In this document: positions 1 through 12,934 of the stretch, piece by piece
Layout of the letters: each line of letters begins with the position of its first letter
Numbering within the stretch: position 1 is the first letter of the stretch
Origin: Plectrocnemia conspersa
Lineage: Eukaryota > Arthropoda > Insecta > Trichoptera > Polycentropodidae
Assembly (NCBI GenBank): GCA_009617715.1
Contig: VTFK01000169.1
Location: forward strand, 248,001-312,000
Length of the DNA: 64,000 nucleotides
Reading direction: 5' to 3'
Notes under the pieces: model-generated
What the model was told of the DNA's origin: nothing
Database searches by the model: none
What the model saw: the letters and a program-made list of their open reading frames with translations, nothing else
Position numbers and translations under genes: made by a program

Positions 1-3000
1 ATAATAATATAAAAAATGTAAAATGCAATTATTTGCGGACACTATAATTTATTGCATAGGTGATGATGTTAAACAAATTAAGATAACTTAAAAAACGAAT
101 AAAATATAATATAAATATAGTTAAAAAATATTCTACTTAAGCTGAATGAGAATGAAATAAAATGTATGTTTATTAATTATAAAGATATGTAAGATAAAAA
201 TATAAATATAGTTAACGATAACTATTATAGGAATATTTTATAATATAAAATATTAAGAATTAATTGTAAATAATTTTTTTTAAGGTATATAGTAATTACA
301 CATAGAAAAAAAATAGTAGAAATAAATTATAGATATATTATCTAGGATAATAAATATGGTAATAAACACAAAAAAATAATCTACATTACTATTAATTTGC
401 CCCACTTAAACTATTGTGCAACAATATAATATATATAATTATTAAATTAGATAAATTTATGTTGTAAAAATTACGAAATGGGGCAATGAGAATAGTTTTA
501 AATAAATATTGATTTACTAGTTTAAGAAATATAATTGATATATTGGAATAATTAAATATTTAAGAAATAATAAAGAAATGGTTTAGTATTTATATATGTT
601 AGTTAGAGTATATATTAATATATATAAATGTACATATACTTATTACTAGAAATAGTGTCAATTTTTAGGATTGTTAGGTATAAGAAAACAAGTAAGGTCA
701 GAGAATTAGGAGTAAAATCTGAATTTATATAATAAAATTCATAGGACAATCCGCAAAAATAAAAATGTAACGGGCTTTCTTACTAGAATAAAGAAAAACA
801 CATTCGTGCTTTAAAAATAAATTACAATCCATATATTTTAATCAAATTTGCTTAGTGTATAAGCAATTAGCTATATTAGCTAAATAAATAAATAAACAAT
901 AAAATTAGTCACCGAATGAACAGTAGAGAGCAAAAATATTTTTTATAAATATCTGCCATTAATATACAACACTGTTTACTTTATGAATTTCGTAAAAGAA
1001 AGTTTTTTACTAAAATTCGTTTGACATTGAAATGGTTTACAAATATTTGCTCTGAAGATTTTTTATTTGTCAATAAATGACCTACCTGGCGACCTTCGAA
1101 GTCTGATATTGACAAGTTAAAGGTCATGATTGACATTGTTCGCGTCAAAATATCGCAATGAAATTTGGACTTCTCCTCAATTGTCAGCCGCCTAACATTT
1201 GACATGTGTTGCTCTGAGTGCACGAGCCTTTTTGCTTCGATTGGTAACTAGAGATCTGGTTATTTACAACAATGTGACACGATAATTAACCAAACTTTAC
1301 CATATTAACCACACAAAAGTTGATAGTTTTTCACACTTTTCAGACCTTACTTTTTATCATACTTTCCGGACATTGCATCAACTATTATTCTCCTAGACTG
1401 TATGATTATTATTTGTTCAGATCATTACAATTTTTTTAGAATATAATATACATAAATCAGCATAGGGAAAAAAAATTTTTTTTTGTCAAAGTCGCAGATA
1501 TTTTTTTTAATGGCATGTATAAGCTTCGAGAAAGATAAGAGAAAGAATTTAAAATACCAATTTAAAATTATTTATTTGATTAAATTAATAATAAAATCTA
1601 AAAAAAATATATGAAAAATACGTCAAAATTTGTGCATCAACACAATATGTCACAAAGAATATAAACTCATTACATGATATAAAAAATTCACAGAAAGTTC
1701 TGTGTTTGAAAATATTGATTATTGTATTCTGTTAACTTATTGTATTTTTTTTTTATTAAAAAAGAGATTCTTCTGTAATCGAAAGCAGACAGTTTTGAAT
1801 CAAAATAAATAGAACAAAATTTTGGATTTTATGTCAAGTTTCAATTTAATAATCAAGCTCTACTAACAATTAAAATAATTATAGCATATTGTTGAGCTGA
1901 AGACAAATTAAGTCTTAAAACAAAACTTTCAGCAACGACAACATCTGGATCAATCTGAATGTAGAAATTTTGTATCAAATAATTTGAATTGATATCATGG
2001 GATTCAATTGGCTGTTATTAACGTATTTACAACATTGCTAATATTATAATTAAAACTTATAGAGATTTTCTCAATATTAAACTCAGTTTTCAAATAAAAA
2101 TTATACAATAATTAAATATATATTAAAAAAATAATCACAATAGTTTAAAATGGCAGTGAATTATTTAGTATTGTGAAAAGTAATATTCCTAAATAATTAA
2201 AAAAAATTTAAACTGAAAATTAATATTGAAATATATATTTTTAAAAAAATGTGAAAAGCACATATTTATATCTTAAGAAATATATAAGAAGCCCTCACTT
2301 AAGGCAAAATTTATTACTGAAACCCTTAATCATAAAGACGTTACATTTTTACTTTGCCAAAGTAGTTAATACATCATATCATTATATTTGTGTATCATGA
2401 ATATTACATTACATATATAAATTATAAATCATTTTAATATTTATTTTTTCTTTAATATAAAAAAATATTTAATCAAGCAATAAAAATCAAAAGTTTAATA
2501 TTTTAATAACAAAATTTGCATTTTAAAATTATTATGTGCTACGAATTTTCATCGAATAAAGAAACTAATTTTATTAAAATTCTAATGAAGAGGATAATAA
2601 TAGTAACAAATACGGGTGAGTAACAGATAGTTACAAAATGAAATGAAAACTACGCGAAATAAGAAAAACAAAGTTCATGTTACAATGTTCATAATAGAAA
2701 TTATTTATAAAATATGTCTATTGACTTTATATTTTTTGTATATTTTTTTTAAATTTAGGATTTGCTTTTTTAATTTTTTTTTCTACCAGCTCATTTAATT
2801 CATTATTGAGATTAAAAAAATTTAGGATACCATATAAATTGATAATTTTGATCTCCCAGAGACGGTGGAATCGTGCCTATTTATTAAACAACATTTTCAA
2901 GGCAGATTTAATAATTGTAAATATTTATTTATTTAATGTATACCGCACATCAACAATCTATTTGTCAATAAAATAAAATTCATATTATATATATTTATAA

Positions 3001-3720
3001 ATCGCTAAAAATAAATAGTATTTTCGTACATTCCAAAGAACTAACATATAACATGATTACTTATTTTTTTATTTTTCTCAGAACGTATATTATCCAAATT
3101 CCACGTAATTAATGTATGATATATATTTTTGTTCGCAGTTATAAGACATTATTTGAGTCTAATATACAACACTTACAGTGGATATTAAATTACGTATAAA
3201 TTATTAAAAAAAAGTTCGAAAAAAACAAGGACGGATTTTTTTCTTTATCAAAAGATACGAACCGGGGACGGATAAAATTAGAAACCCATTAAAGAAAAGT
3301 GACGAAGTTTGAATAAGTAATAAGCCCACTTCCTTCCCGAGTATTTCTCGCGATTTTTTCGCAAGTACTGGTGTCAATGCGAGAGAAAATAATTGCTATG
3401 ATTTTCGTTCGAGCACGAAGCGTGCAAAGTTCAAGCGTTTTTTTGAAAATAAAGAAAAAGACGGCGAGTGTAAATCCTAGGATTAATATTTAACGATACC
3501 AAAATGGATTTTGAGCAGGAAACGGAAATCGTACGGATATACATTTAATGCGTCTCAAGATTCACGATTGTGTTTATAATACTTTATTGCAATTAAACTT
3601 AATTGCTTATTTATTACTCCTAATACTATATATTTATTTAATACTTTTTAATATGTTTTGTTTATAATTCGTTACTGATTTTTTTATAATATAAACAATT
3701 CATGAATAAACTTAATTTTT
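1..3720. other. AT-rich intron, no gene seen
   Basis: This is presumed intron of the minus-strand Side-family gene, because it lies 3' of the last visible exon with no further exon found. It is very AT-rich, with homopolymer runs and no domain-like ORF. A minus-strand open stretch of about 80 codons at 981-1223 has higher GC and is flanked by possible splice signals (CTCAG near 1212, CAG/GTAGGT near 1085). It matches no family I know, and I do not call it an exon. A slightly GC-richer, CpG-containing patch at about 3230-3480 is the first of the islands described in the findings. Confidence 0.5.
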
Positions 3721-3724
3721 TATA

Positions 3725-3782
3725 TTTATTAAAATTTATGAATTTAATTTTATTTTTAAGTTTATTAAAATTTATGAATTTA
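3725..3782. repeat. 36-bp tandem duplication
   Basis: A 22-bp AT-rich string beginning TTTATTAAAATTTATG occurs at 3725-3746 and again at 3761-3782, an offset of 36 bp. The two copies are identical. This is simple local duplication in intron DNA, with no sign of function. Confidence 0.75.
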
Positions 3783-3985
3783 AAATGTGTCTCCGCTTCT
3801 ATTAAAAAAACAGTGACACTTGAATAACTATATAAAACAACTTGGGCATCTGTTGTATATTAAAAAAAAAAAAAAATTTTAACTAATTTTACGTTTACTA
3901 TTTTTTTATGAAAAACTTGAATATTTTTTAAAATGCGTTTCATTTCCCCACGCGCTCTCTTGTGCGGCATTGATGCACGATGGGC

Positions 3986-4047
3986 TATAAATATGTTGCG
4001 TCAGTCTGATTTTCAGTCATTTGTCTATCGTTCGCTGTCCGGTAAAC
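3986..4047 (+). promoter_or_regulatory. Candidate TATA/Inr core promoter
   Basis: A TATAAATA box lies at 3986-3993, and an initiator-like TCAGTC at 4013-4018 puts the +1 A at 4015, 29 bp from the first T of the TATA box. That is the normal insect spacing. The sequence is GC-richer than its surroundings. About 26 bp downstream a CCG/GTAAAC string resembles a splice donor, so a short untranslated first exon is possible. An ORF of 88 codons overlaps it (4021-4287) but begins without ATG and resembles nothing known. The motif arrangement is seen directly. Promoter function, and a transcript on the strand opposite the host gene, are inference. Confidence 0.3.
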
Positions 4048-4532
4048 ATCGACATCCACGCTCCGCGCTGGCGTGCCACATTACTCTATTTTGATGTTTC
4101 AATTTATCAACTGCATTTTGACTTTATAAATCGTTGCATATACTCGATATACTTTATATGTCTTCAAAATGATTACATGCAGAAATATATTTACATTTTT
4201 ATATTTGACTTACAATGTAAAAATAAAATAAATATACTACGACTGACATTAATAGTTGCTCGCAAGTTTCCACTTCTTCACTCTTAAGTTTACACTGTAC
4301 TTGCTTTATATGATGTTGCAATATTATGATTTGATTCAATTAAAAGCAAAAAATCGCAGTGCGTATGTTTTAAAATATATAGTATTTTTTGAGATAGGTA
4401 TAAAAAATATATGGTAATAATTTTTCCTTTTTTGAATTTTTTTTACCAACAAAATTATGTAATATGTGATTATAGAAATTTAAATTATTATTTTAAAAGT
4501 CTTTATATTATTGATGAACAAATAACAAAATA

Positions 4533-5025
4533 ATGTACACTATCGTCATCATCATAATCATCATCACTATCGGTCCGATAACCTATGATGAGTCTTTGTC
4601 TTCTCCGAGAATGATCTCCATCTCCTCCGGTCCTGCGCTATGTTCCTCTAGTTGTTGGCTGCGGCTGCACTGGCTTTGTTCGTCTTTTGTCACATCGTAC
4701 AACCACCAAAGCTTTAGACTGCCGGCCGATCCATAAATTGCCTCGGTGGTTAGAATCCATTTGTGTAACGTAGCCTGCTCATCGAAGGCTTGTTATATTG
4801 ATTAAGATAAAGATAGTCTTCCTTGCAAGAAACTGTAAAGTTCGTTGTTGGTCCTGATGCGCCTCTTATTGCCCTCTCTCATCATGCCGCATATTCTTGG
4901 TAGTACTTTTCTCTCAAATGTATTAAACAGTCATTCGTAGGCTACAGTAATTGTCCAACTTTCTAAACCATATGTCAGCACAGGTCTAATTAATGTTTTA
5001 TAACATTTATTTTCTGATGTTTATT
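4533..5025 (-). mobile_element. LINE remnant: RT C-terminus and 3' tail
   Basis: Read on the minus strand from about 5013, the frame gives CYKTLIRPVLTYGLESWTI, then after a stop NTFERKVLPRICGMM and NNELYSFLQ. This is the conserved region just after the reverse transcriptase palm and thumb in many non-LTR elements (L-YKTLIRPVLTYG-E-W, then a FERK-LRRI block). A degenerate block follows with the usual WAG-V--MD segment, ending in a CAT/ATG trinucleotide-rich tail at 4545-4570, typical of the 3' end of several LINE clades. Stops and frameshifts make it a fossil. The upstream RT palm is missing, as in a 5'-truncated insertion. I cannot assign the clade firmly. Confidence 0.75.
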
Positions 5026-8000
5026 TATCGCTTATTTCGTTTTTGAATGTTACCAGACCTTATAATTTTTTAAAACTCAATACTAATTTATTTGTATATT
5101 TCAAGTGTGATTAATGTGCACTCTCAAAGAGAGCAGTTCATAATGACATACCTAAAAAATTCACATCCAAGCAATCAGATAGCAAAACCACATTGATAAG
5201 TGTCATCGTAAATCGATAGATTACAAAATTATGCTATGTTATATAGTGTAGTTCACATTAATTAGGCGCAACAGTGGGTTCACTTTGAAGGTGACGCACG
5301 AATCGAAAATCCGTTCGGGGATGCAAATGTAATAGGAAAACTGACAAAAGACCCGTCGGTCATAATAACCGTGAAATATGGTATTCATTGTAAATGTGCG
5401 ATGGTTCACAATTAGACTATCCCAATCTGGTTGTGATCGACGAGATTCCATGCCACATAAATTGGTGACAATATGGGATACGTTGTGCTACAGCGAACTA
5501 ATCGTAAATACCCTAATTACATTTTCACAATTAACAGCACTCGTACTACATAAAACGTGTTAATAAATTATATTTCATGAAAGCTGTTGATGATGCACAG
5601 TACTTTAAAAAAATGAAAAGAAGTATAACGTTAAAAAGAAACTCTAAAATATAAGTGAAAGTTTAATTATTTAATTTATGAATTATGTTTAGGGACATAG
5701 TGATTCAAAGATTAATTAACTTTATTGCTAATAACATGAAATATATAAATATTCATTAAAAATGTCTGTTAGAATATATTGTTTGAATTTAATTAAATAT
5801 TATCGTCTGGCACAATAGTAAAAGACAGAAAGAATATAATAATTAAAAAAATAGTTATGCTAAAATATTAAAATATAAATTAAGACAGACACAAATCATC
5901 TCAACAAATATATGAATAGTCCCGTGCAAACTAAATCAAGAAAATATTAGCATATCGATGCACCGTATTGAGCAGTCGGACGGCCATCACAAGAGAAGAG
6001 TTGGTAAGTGCTACAGTTTATACCATTACTGTCAAGAACAGAGGACACAAGCGAGAACTATGTCCGCCCTCCGGGGCTCACATTTGAAGCTGTACTTAAG
6101 AGTTGTCAACAATACTTTTGAGCAATTTTAGAAGTGTTTAATTACAAAAACTCTTTTGCACGTTGACAACGAAACGTATCCCAGCGCTCCCAAAATGAAA
6201 ATACTAGAGAACAGGAACGAATAGTACTCGTGTTTCTTCAAGTATAAATACCGAAGGAATTTACGCTGTAAAGACGCAATGGGTTGCTGAGATTAATTTT
6301 GCTTGAAATACATATAATGGAGCTAGGCTTCTAGTTTGATATGGACTAGGGCATCATAAAGAGTGCGCAATACTAAATTATTCTTTAAATAGCCCATATT
6401 TCTCAAAATTATACCGAGCATTTCTGCAATTTGCAGGCTAAATTATTAGTACACATCAAATGTCATACCGTAGTAAAGGATGGTTTGTTAAGAATATATC
6501 CACCGAAATGGTACAAAATCTGCAATGATTTAATATATGCATATATTTTATATACTTTTTAATATTTTAGCAGTTATATGTAATATGCAATATGTAATAA
6601 AATATAGGATTTTTTAATGTTTTTTTTTTCTTATAGTATTTTTACTAATTTTACGAAATAATAGTATTTTTTACTTTCGCCGAGCTTTAAAAATGTTATT
6701 GTGTATATTTTTTCACATTATTTTATTTCTCGCAAATACGAATTAAATTTAAGATAATATTTGCAGGCTCTGAGACAAATTTACACAGAAACGAGCAATG
6801 ATCCGTTTAAAATTCTCTACTGCGCGTCGCGACGCAAATCAAACGCGTATTCTTGGCCGCAAACTTTGCAATTATTGGGTTAGGCAGCCACAATCCAAAT
6901 TTGCACAGCGAAATTTAATTAATTGTTTATATTTATATTTGTTTTGCTGAAAGGCTGCAAATAAAGCTTCCGCTGACGGCACGCACATACATGTATGTTT
7001 GTATAGGTTTCGTTACGGGTATTTAACCCTTAACCGAATTCTTCTCGAGTATCGATGCTCCTAATAAGGTTCAGCTGTTTCATAATTTTGGAGGATTAGA
7101 CGTACACGATGAAGGCGTGTGGTTAGATAAGAATAATAAAAAATAGGATAACGGATAACGTCCTCTGATTGAACTTTTTATGGACTTATATTAGTTTGTA
7201 AAACAAGACAAAAACAATTCTACATAAACCTTTTTAAAGGGATCTTCCTTTAAAATCATTACTGACAGTTATGTCAGTTAAATTTAATACTATATTAGCG
7301 TAATTTAAATCACACATATTGTTTCGTAGATATCTTTTTACGAAATATTCTCGTTATAAGTTATTTGTATTTTACAATTTATACGCTTGCTTTTATTGTA
7401 CGAAATTTCCTTTTAAGTAACGTCTCCGCTCATTTCGCCTAATTGCTCCCATCTGTTATTATTATTATTATTGCGGCAAATGATCGTCGCAATTTTTCAC
7501 TCGTCGTTTCGGATATGGCAGTAATTTGAAATCGCGTACCGAACAGCGTTTTAATTGCTGAAATGCGAATAGGCACTTTCGTTATGTACGCAGTTCGCCT
7601 TGGAATTTTTCTCTGTATTTTAATTAAGAGGGGTAGCAGCACCCCTCAATTACGGCCACTATATACAGAGAGAGCCCTGTTGCGGTGGAAGTAATTAAAT
7701 TTATTGCCGGCGGTCGTTATTGAAGACCTGTGTTTTGATAAATAGTCCGATTGCCGTCCGGTCAGATACGATATTAATTTGCTTTATTAACGGCGGGTTA
7801 TTTATATTATGGGTGTTGTGTGGGTATTTTTTTTTGCCTTAGAGGCGGCAACAACAACACAAAAATACCGAATAACGAACGCCGTGATTTATGTTCAACA
7901 CGCGTATGAATAAATCAGCGGATAATTTTCCGGGTTGGGAAAGCGGGTGGACTCCGGGAAGGAAAAACGGAGATATACGTTCCAAACGAGTATTTAATTG

Positions 8001-11000
8001 TGCTGGTCCCGCACGTAAGTAATTAATAGGGCCTATGCCGTTCACTGCTTGTTTTCTTTCATATTTCGTTAATGGCGCCGGTCATCGGCTCTGTATTTTT
8101 ATTGTTCTTGTGATCCTTTAATCGTATAATCGTGTACAGAAAACGGCCAACATTAATTACTCAACTTTCATAATATATGTAAATATATATCAACACAAAG
8201 CTATAGATTATTTGTTAAAATAGAAAATACTATATGTATCTAAATACAGTTTAGAATTATGTTGAAATTTAAAATCGTAGATCGTGTGAATAATATTAAA
8301 AACGTACCTACCCTAAAAACTAAAAACTTAATATATACACAATTAATAAGCCCCATCTGAACTTATCCCTGTCTGAGTAATACCAGAAATATTTTTATAA
8401 ATAATATATAATATAACTTTTTATACTAATTTCATCCCTAAGAATAAATCCTTAGGCATGTATATCATGCTCAAAACTATTGCAGTCCAAAGGCATTGAT
8501 GATATGCGCAAAATAAGCTTTTTTAAATGACTTGATGAAAAAAATTACAGTGTTTTATTTTGAAAATATTTTACTTGTATCGTTAATATATTAAAATTCA
8601 TCGTAAAATCTGTTAATTGATGGATTTTTAAACAATTAATAAACCAGTTTTTGTCGATCGCTTGTATTAATTTGTGCCCTATTATGGGTATTTAATATCG
8701 CTGGGATTTTACTTTAATTAGGAAGAGTCCTGCAGGAGTACGATTGGTTGTTGCAATACATTGTTCATGTTAAAGAATATCATATGTATTACATTATTCG
8801 CTGATAATTTACTTAAAAATAACAATAATTATTTTTTTTAAAACATGTGGTCAAACAACATATTATATTACCAAACATCAAGATTGTAAATATGTAAGTA
8901 ATTGTAATATATTAATCAGTAATTATCAAAGTAAATATGAAAAAAATAATAATTCCTTGCTTGTAAAAATGTGTTAAGAAACGTTAATGTTGTTTGAATT
9001 ACAATAGTAAACAGTTAGCTAAATGCTACTTGAAAGCCATAGAGCGATTCTTTTATTCATATTTTTCAGGTAGTGGTCTAAATATTTATAGTGGGTACAA
9101 AATATGCCTTAAATAAGTATTACAATAAATATAAGTTAGAATCCTAATTTTTGTGATTATTAAATTGGACCGCAGTGAATTTAATTTAAAAAAATATTTG
9201 CCATTAAAGGGTGAAAAACGGTTCATTATAGTCTATAAATACAAACAATAAAAACTATTGCCATTTTCATTGCATAAAATACTACAAACATATTTTACGT
9301 AATCATACTAACTCACTAATATAATGCATTAAAGATTACAACAGAAATAACCTTTTATTTAAGTGTAAGCACAAAATGCCAAAGCACATATTGTTTATGA
9401 AGCTGAAGAACACATAATAATGGTTTTAAATCTTACTCTTAATATACCTAAATTAGTACTTATTATTTTTTTCACTTGTAATGTAAAAGGTTTTTAAATT
9501 TTTCCCAAAAATCGTACACACAAACATTTTATTTTATATTCTGTCTAATATCAAAATTGTAAATATAAAAATGGTTATAAACCAATAACATGTATTGTAT
9601 TTTATATAAGTAAAAATCTCATCGTATTAAAATAAACGGTATAAAGAAAACTGGTTAATAGTGGTAAATTATGTATTGCTTAAGGTAGTAGCTAAAATAA
9701 AAAAAACTACAAAAAACAGAAAAAAAGAGTGACATTTTCAGATTTAAAAGACCTGTTTCTAAATATTCGTTATTTTCAGCTATTCGAATATCGATAGTAA
9801 ACGACAAAATCTTGAGAAAATTTGTGAAGTTATAAAGGATCTAAAAATAAAACTTTAATAATGAATAAAGGTTGCTCTGCATTAAATTCTATGCTATAAA
9901 AATAATAATGAAAATTATCATTAATATTAAATTTTAATAATAATAGAGCAATACTTGCTTCAAACTTTACACCAGTACGAAATTTTATTTTTGTTATTCC
10001 TGCTGCTGAAAAAACTACAACTTGGAATGCTCAAAATAATATATTCATTATTTAATTACTTTAGATAGACCTAAATAAACCATTATTCAAATTGATTCGA
10101 AAAAAATAAGAAACCATTTTCAGTTATTAAGAAAGTTCATAGCTGCACAGTGTCAACTTAAAAATATTGTTGATTTATGGAATTTCGGCAATTACAAAGA
10201 GCTTTTTTCTTAACATTTTGATAATCAGCAATAAGTTGATTTGGGTATTGTTGTTATAAATATATCAAAAGTAAATTTTTTGCCGAAAAGGTCACATTTA
10301 AATCAGTGTAAATCAGTGGTCACGAAACTATTTTTACCGTATATCCATAGAATGAAAAATAATTTGTGTATTCATGAATGTATACATGCATTGGTAAAAA
10401 AAAGATAAATTTATTTAAAGTATTTGCGGTCAACTGTTTTATGATCGTGTAATTATTACTTGACAATATTGATCGTGTAATTATCAAGTGTCAACTCGCG
10501 TAACCTCTAAGGTACGCGTACCTAATTTGAAGATCACTGCTGTAGGTAATGTAGCATTACATCATAGGAAAAATAACTACCTACGTTTTTGTAATATACA
10601 AATATTTGATGGGATTTTGGTGTTTTTAAAATTCAAAAGCTTTAAAATAATCACTACGCAAATATTTTGATTTATATCTCTAATCAACACAATAGATCAG
10701 TAGTAAAAGTCAATGACTAACACTTAAAAGACCATGGCTCTTTTAACAAACCATATTTTTTTTTAAATGTATAATTTCGATCGATTATCACAGATTATTT
10801 TGTATTATATTTTCCTTATTAAATGTATGCATATTTTAAGTCTAACTAGATCGAGAATATATGATATCGAAAAACCTCTAATAGAGCGCTTAAAATAACT
10901 TACATAGACTGTAATAAAATATAGTGCAAATAAATACTATTAGTACTATTTAGTAACTAACTCGAAAATCGACTGTATATTTTTAGTTAAAATGATACTC

Positions 11001-12430
11001 TTTATAGATTATCACATATGATTTTGATTATCAAAAAAAATTATATAATATATTAGGTCAATATTATATGTACTCTGATATAATTTACTTTTATGCTATG
11101 AATAAGTTAATTGTCATTTTAAACGTTCGTAATACATAATATTTTATTAAATAAATATAATATTTTATATTGTTTATCAACCTATTATATATTAGAGACC
11201 TTTTGATATTTGCCATATTAAACGACCGAGTAGGCGAAAAAGGGTTTGCTTATGATGATTAGTGTTTATGTTGCTTTATATATTGTTCTTGTGCGTGTTC
11301 ATATTTTATTGTTTGATGTATGTTCATGGGAAGTTTATGCGGTATTTTTGTGTGCAGAGCACCTACGCAAGCAAGATTGAAAACAAAGATAAACATGTCT
11401 TCTTTTGATTTTGATTTGTTAAGGCCATCTTGATAAAAGACAGACAGAATGGTTTATGGCGGTATAATTGGGATAGTTTTAACGAGCTGACTTGCTGTGA
11501 TAATACTCAGTGCTCTTTTCAAGTTGAATCCAATCAAAGTAAGATAACATCTTTTATTATATATTCATTATAATTGGTTTTTCGGGAGTCTTTGTTTTAA
11601 TGGCTCCTAGAAATCCGCAGCATCGACGTCAATACGTTTGGCTAACTTTTGTTACGGTCCGTAAGTGTTTCCCGGGGAGTTTTGTCCAGGTTCTAGGCAA
11701 TAAAACAGTCTGGCAAAGTAATAGGGATTAGACGAGCTCTTCTAATTTAGCATTCCCGAAAGTCAGTTACGTTCAAAATATTAAGGTCCCCTAAGGGAGC
11801 AAAGTGCGGCGGAAACACAAGCAGTCTTAATATCCGCGAGCAACTATGTAAGTACTAGCACCATAATATACCTAGTCGTAAAAATGAGTTTAAGAATAAA
11901 CTAGAAATTGGCTTGTTTTAAGAGAATGAAATACATACACATAAGCTCAGTATTAACTTTTATGTTGTTCGAATCACATTAGAATTTAATTTAAAAATAA
12001 AACCATTGTACAACATACACATATTAATAAATAATGTGGGAACAATGCCATATTTTGAATGGAATGTTTTTATCTAAATAGTTTTAATTTAAATATAGCA
12101 CAAATTATTGAGAATTGATACTAATTTTGAGGAATAATTCGGTATTACAAATAATTTCGACCAATTAGTATGAGTTAAAATGGTGGCAGTAAAATGTAAG
12201 ATAATATATGGAGTTGATATAAAAGTTACTACTTTTCAACGGATTTTTTTTTAGAAAGAATAAATAGTCAAATCTTGTTTCTTGTTTCTTAACACAGATT
12301 AATCATCAACCGGTAGTATATTTTGATAACGCTCCCCTAACATATTTTTGACTTCCCTGCTATGGCTTGTGTAGCACATATCTATTAACTAATGGCACGT
12401 GATTAAAAAATTTGTCTTTTATATGACATC
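5026..12430. other. Intron with GC-richer islands, no gene
   Basis: This is mostly AT-rich intron. Higher-GC, CpG-bearing blocks without convincing ORFs lie at about 5230-5480, 5945-6240, 6790-7090, 7430-8110 and 11590-11850. The last contains CCCGGGG at 11671. The 7430-8110 block has two opposite-strand open stretches of under 70 codons that match nothing known and are probably chance. The direct repeat GATCGTGTAATTAT occurs twice at 10443-10485. At 10315 CAGTGGTCACGAAACT resembles a hAT terminal repeat, but no partner end is visible. I see no coding gene, RNA gene or complete mobile element here other than the LINE tail listed separately. Confidence 0.55.
9552..9642 (+). mobile_element. Jockey-like LINE 3' tail fossil
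   Basis: The block shares AAAAATGGTTATAAACCA and following sequence, ending in an AATAAACG segment, with 28579-28676, and is weakly similar to 50311-50397, which sits 3' of recognisable RT. The layout (ATTGTAAA, about 40 bp, AATAAA-ACGTAT or similar, A-rich end) matches 3' UTR tails of Jockey-type retrotransposons. No RT coding is recognisable just upstream, so this is either a short 5'-truncated copy or too decayed to read. Confidence 0.45.
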
Positions 12431-12443
12431 AATAGAAATTTTA
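12431..12443. repeat. Left target-site duplication of the R1-type LINE
   Basis: The 13-bp string AATAGAAATTTTA recurs at 17367-17379 directly after the poly(A) run. The two copies are identical and bracket the retrotransposon. The first A residues are ambiguous with the poly(A) tail, so the duplication is 12-13 bp. Its perfect identity argues for a recent insertion. Confidence 0.92.
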
Positions 12444-12934
12444 GGGGTTGCGTTTCGACACTCGTCGCGGACGGACGTACTGCGTGTACAAAGTGCTGTG
12501 TGCGCGCATGCTGGTGACGCATGAGCCGGGTGCTCCGCCCAGCTGAAGAGTGGAACAGAGCATCATCAGCTGGTTGCTCCTCAAACTGAGTTGAGCAGAC
12601 CCTGGTGTAGTGCTGGACAACTCTGGGTCGCTCCTTGCATTGACGAGTTGAGCTGACCCAGTGACAGTGACAGTGCCAGTGACAGAGACAGTGCAGTGGA
12701 AAAAGGATTTTCATTGGAAAGTGGGAAAGCCCTGGATTTTCATAGATTTTTCCGAGCTTTTCGGACATTTGGTTGGTCCCAGGGGTTTTTCCGTTTTCCC
12801 GGGTTTTCCGGTTTTTCCGGGAGAATTTTCCGGGCGGGTCGGCTAGCCCACGGAGGGAGGTTCGGGTACCGGGGTTTTCCGTTGTTTTTCCGGTGTTCAA
12901 GTGAGTTTTTCCGAGTTTTTCCGGGTAAATCGAG
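12444..12934 (+). promoter_or_regulatory. Retrotransposon 5' UTR with GTTTTTCCG repeats
   Basis: This is the untranslated leader of the R1-type element, starting GGGGTTGCG right after the target duplication. At 12658-12700 it has a degenerate CAGTGA/GACAGT tandem repeat. At 12780-12930 it has a run of degenerate GTTTTTCCGG units. Three strings of the form GGG-T4/5-CC occur at 12783-12792, 12801-12809 and 12872-12880, resembling Rel/Dorsal (NF-kB) sites. Non-LTR elements of this kind carry an internal promoter in the 5' UTR, so this region should hold it. That role is inferred from the family. No TATA box is evident. Confidence 0.6.

Noticed and set aside
981..1223. Minus-strand 80-codon frame with acceptor- and donor-like ends, possible further exon
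   Set aside because: The translation shows no Ig, fibronectin or membrane features expected of the next Side-family exon, and splice signals this short are common by chance.
4021..4287. Plus-strand 88-codon frame after the TATA/Inr motif
   Set aside because: It has no ATG at its start and low-complexity aromatic-rich content typical of AT-rich DNA.
4533..4736. Plus-strand frame at the microsatellite
   Set aside because: It is the antisense shadow of the LINE 3' end and its trinucleotide tail.
7439..8045. Two minus-strand frames in a GC-richer block
   Set aside because: There is no domain similarity, start context or splice pattern. The block looks like non-coding regulatory sequence.
10315..10340. 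CAGTGGTCACGAAACT, a hAT-like terminus
   Set aside because: No matching inverted end or 8-bp duplication was found nearby.
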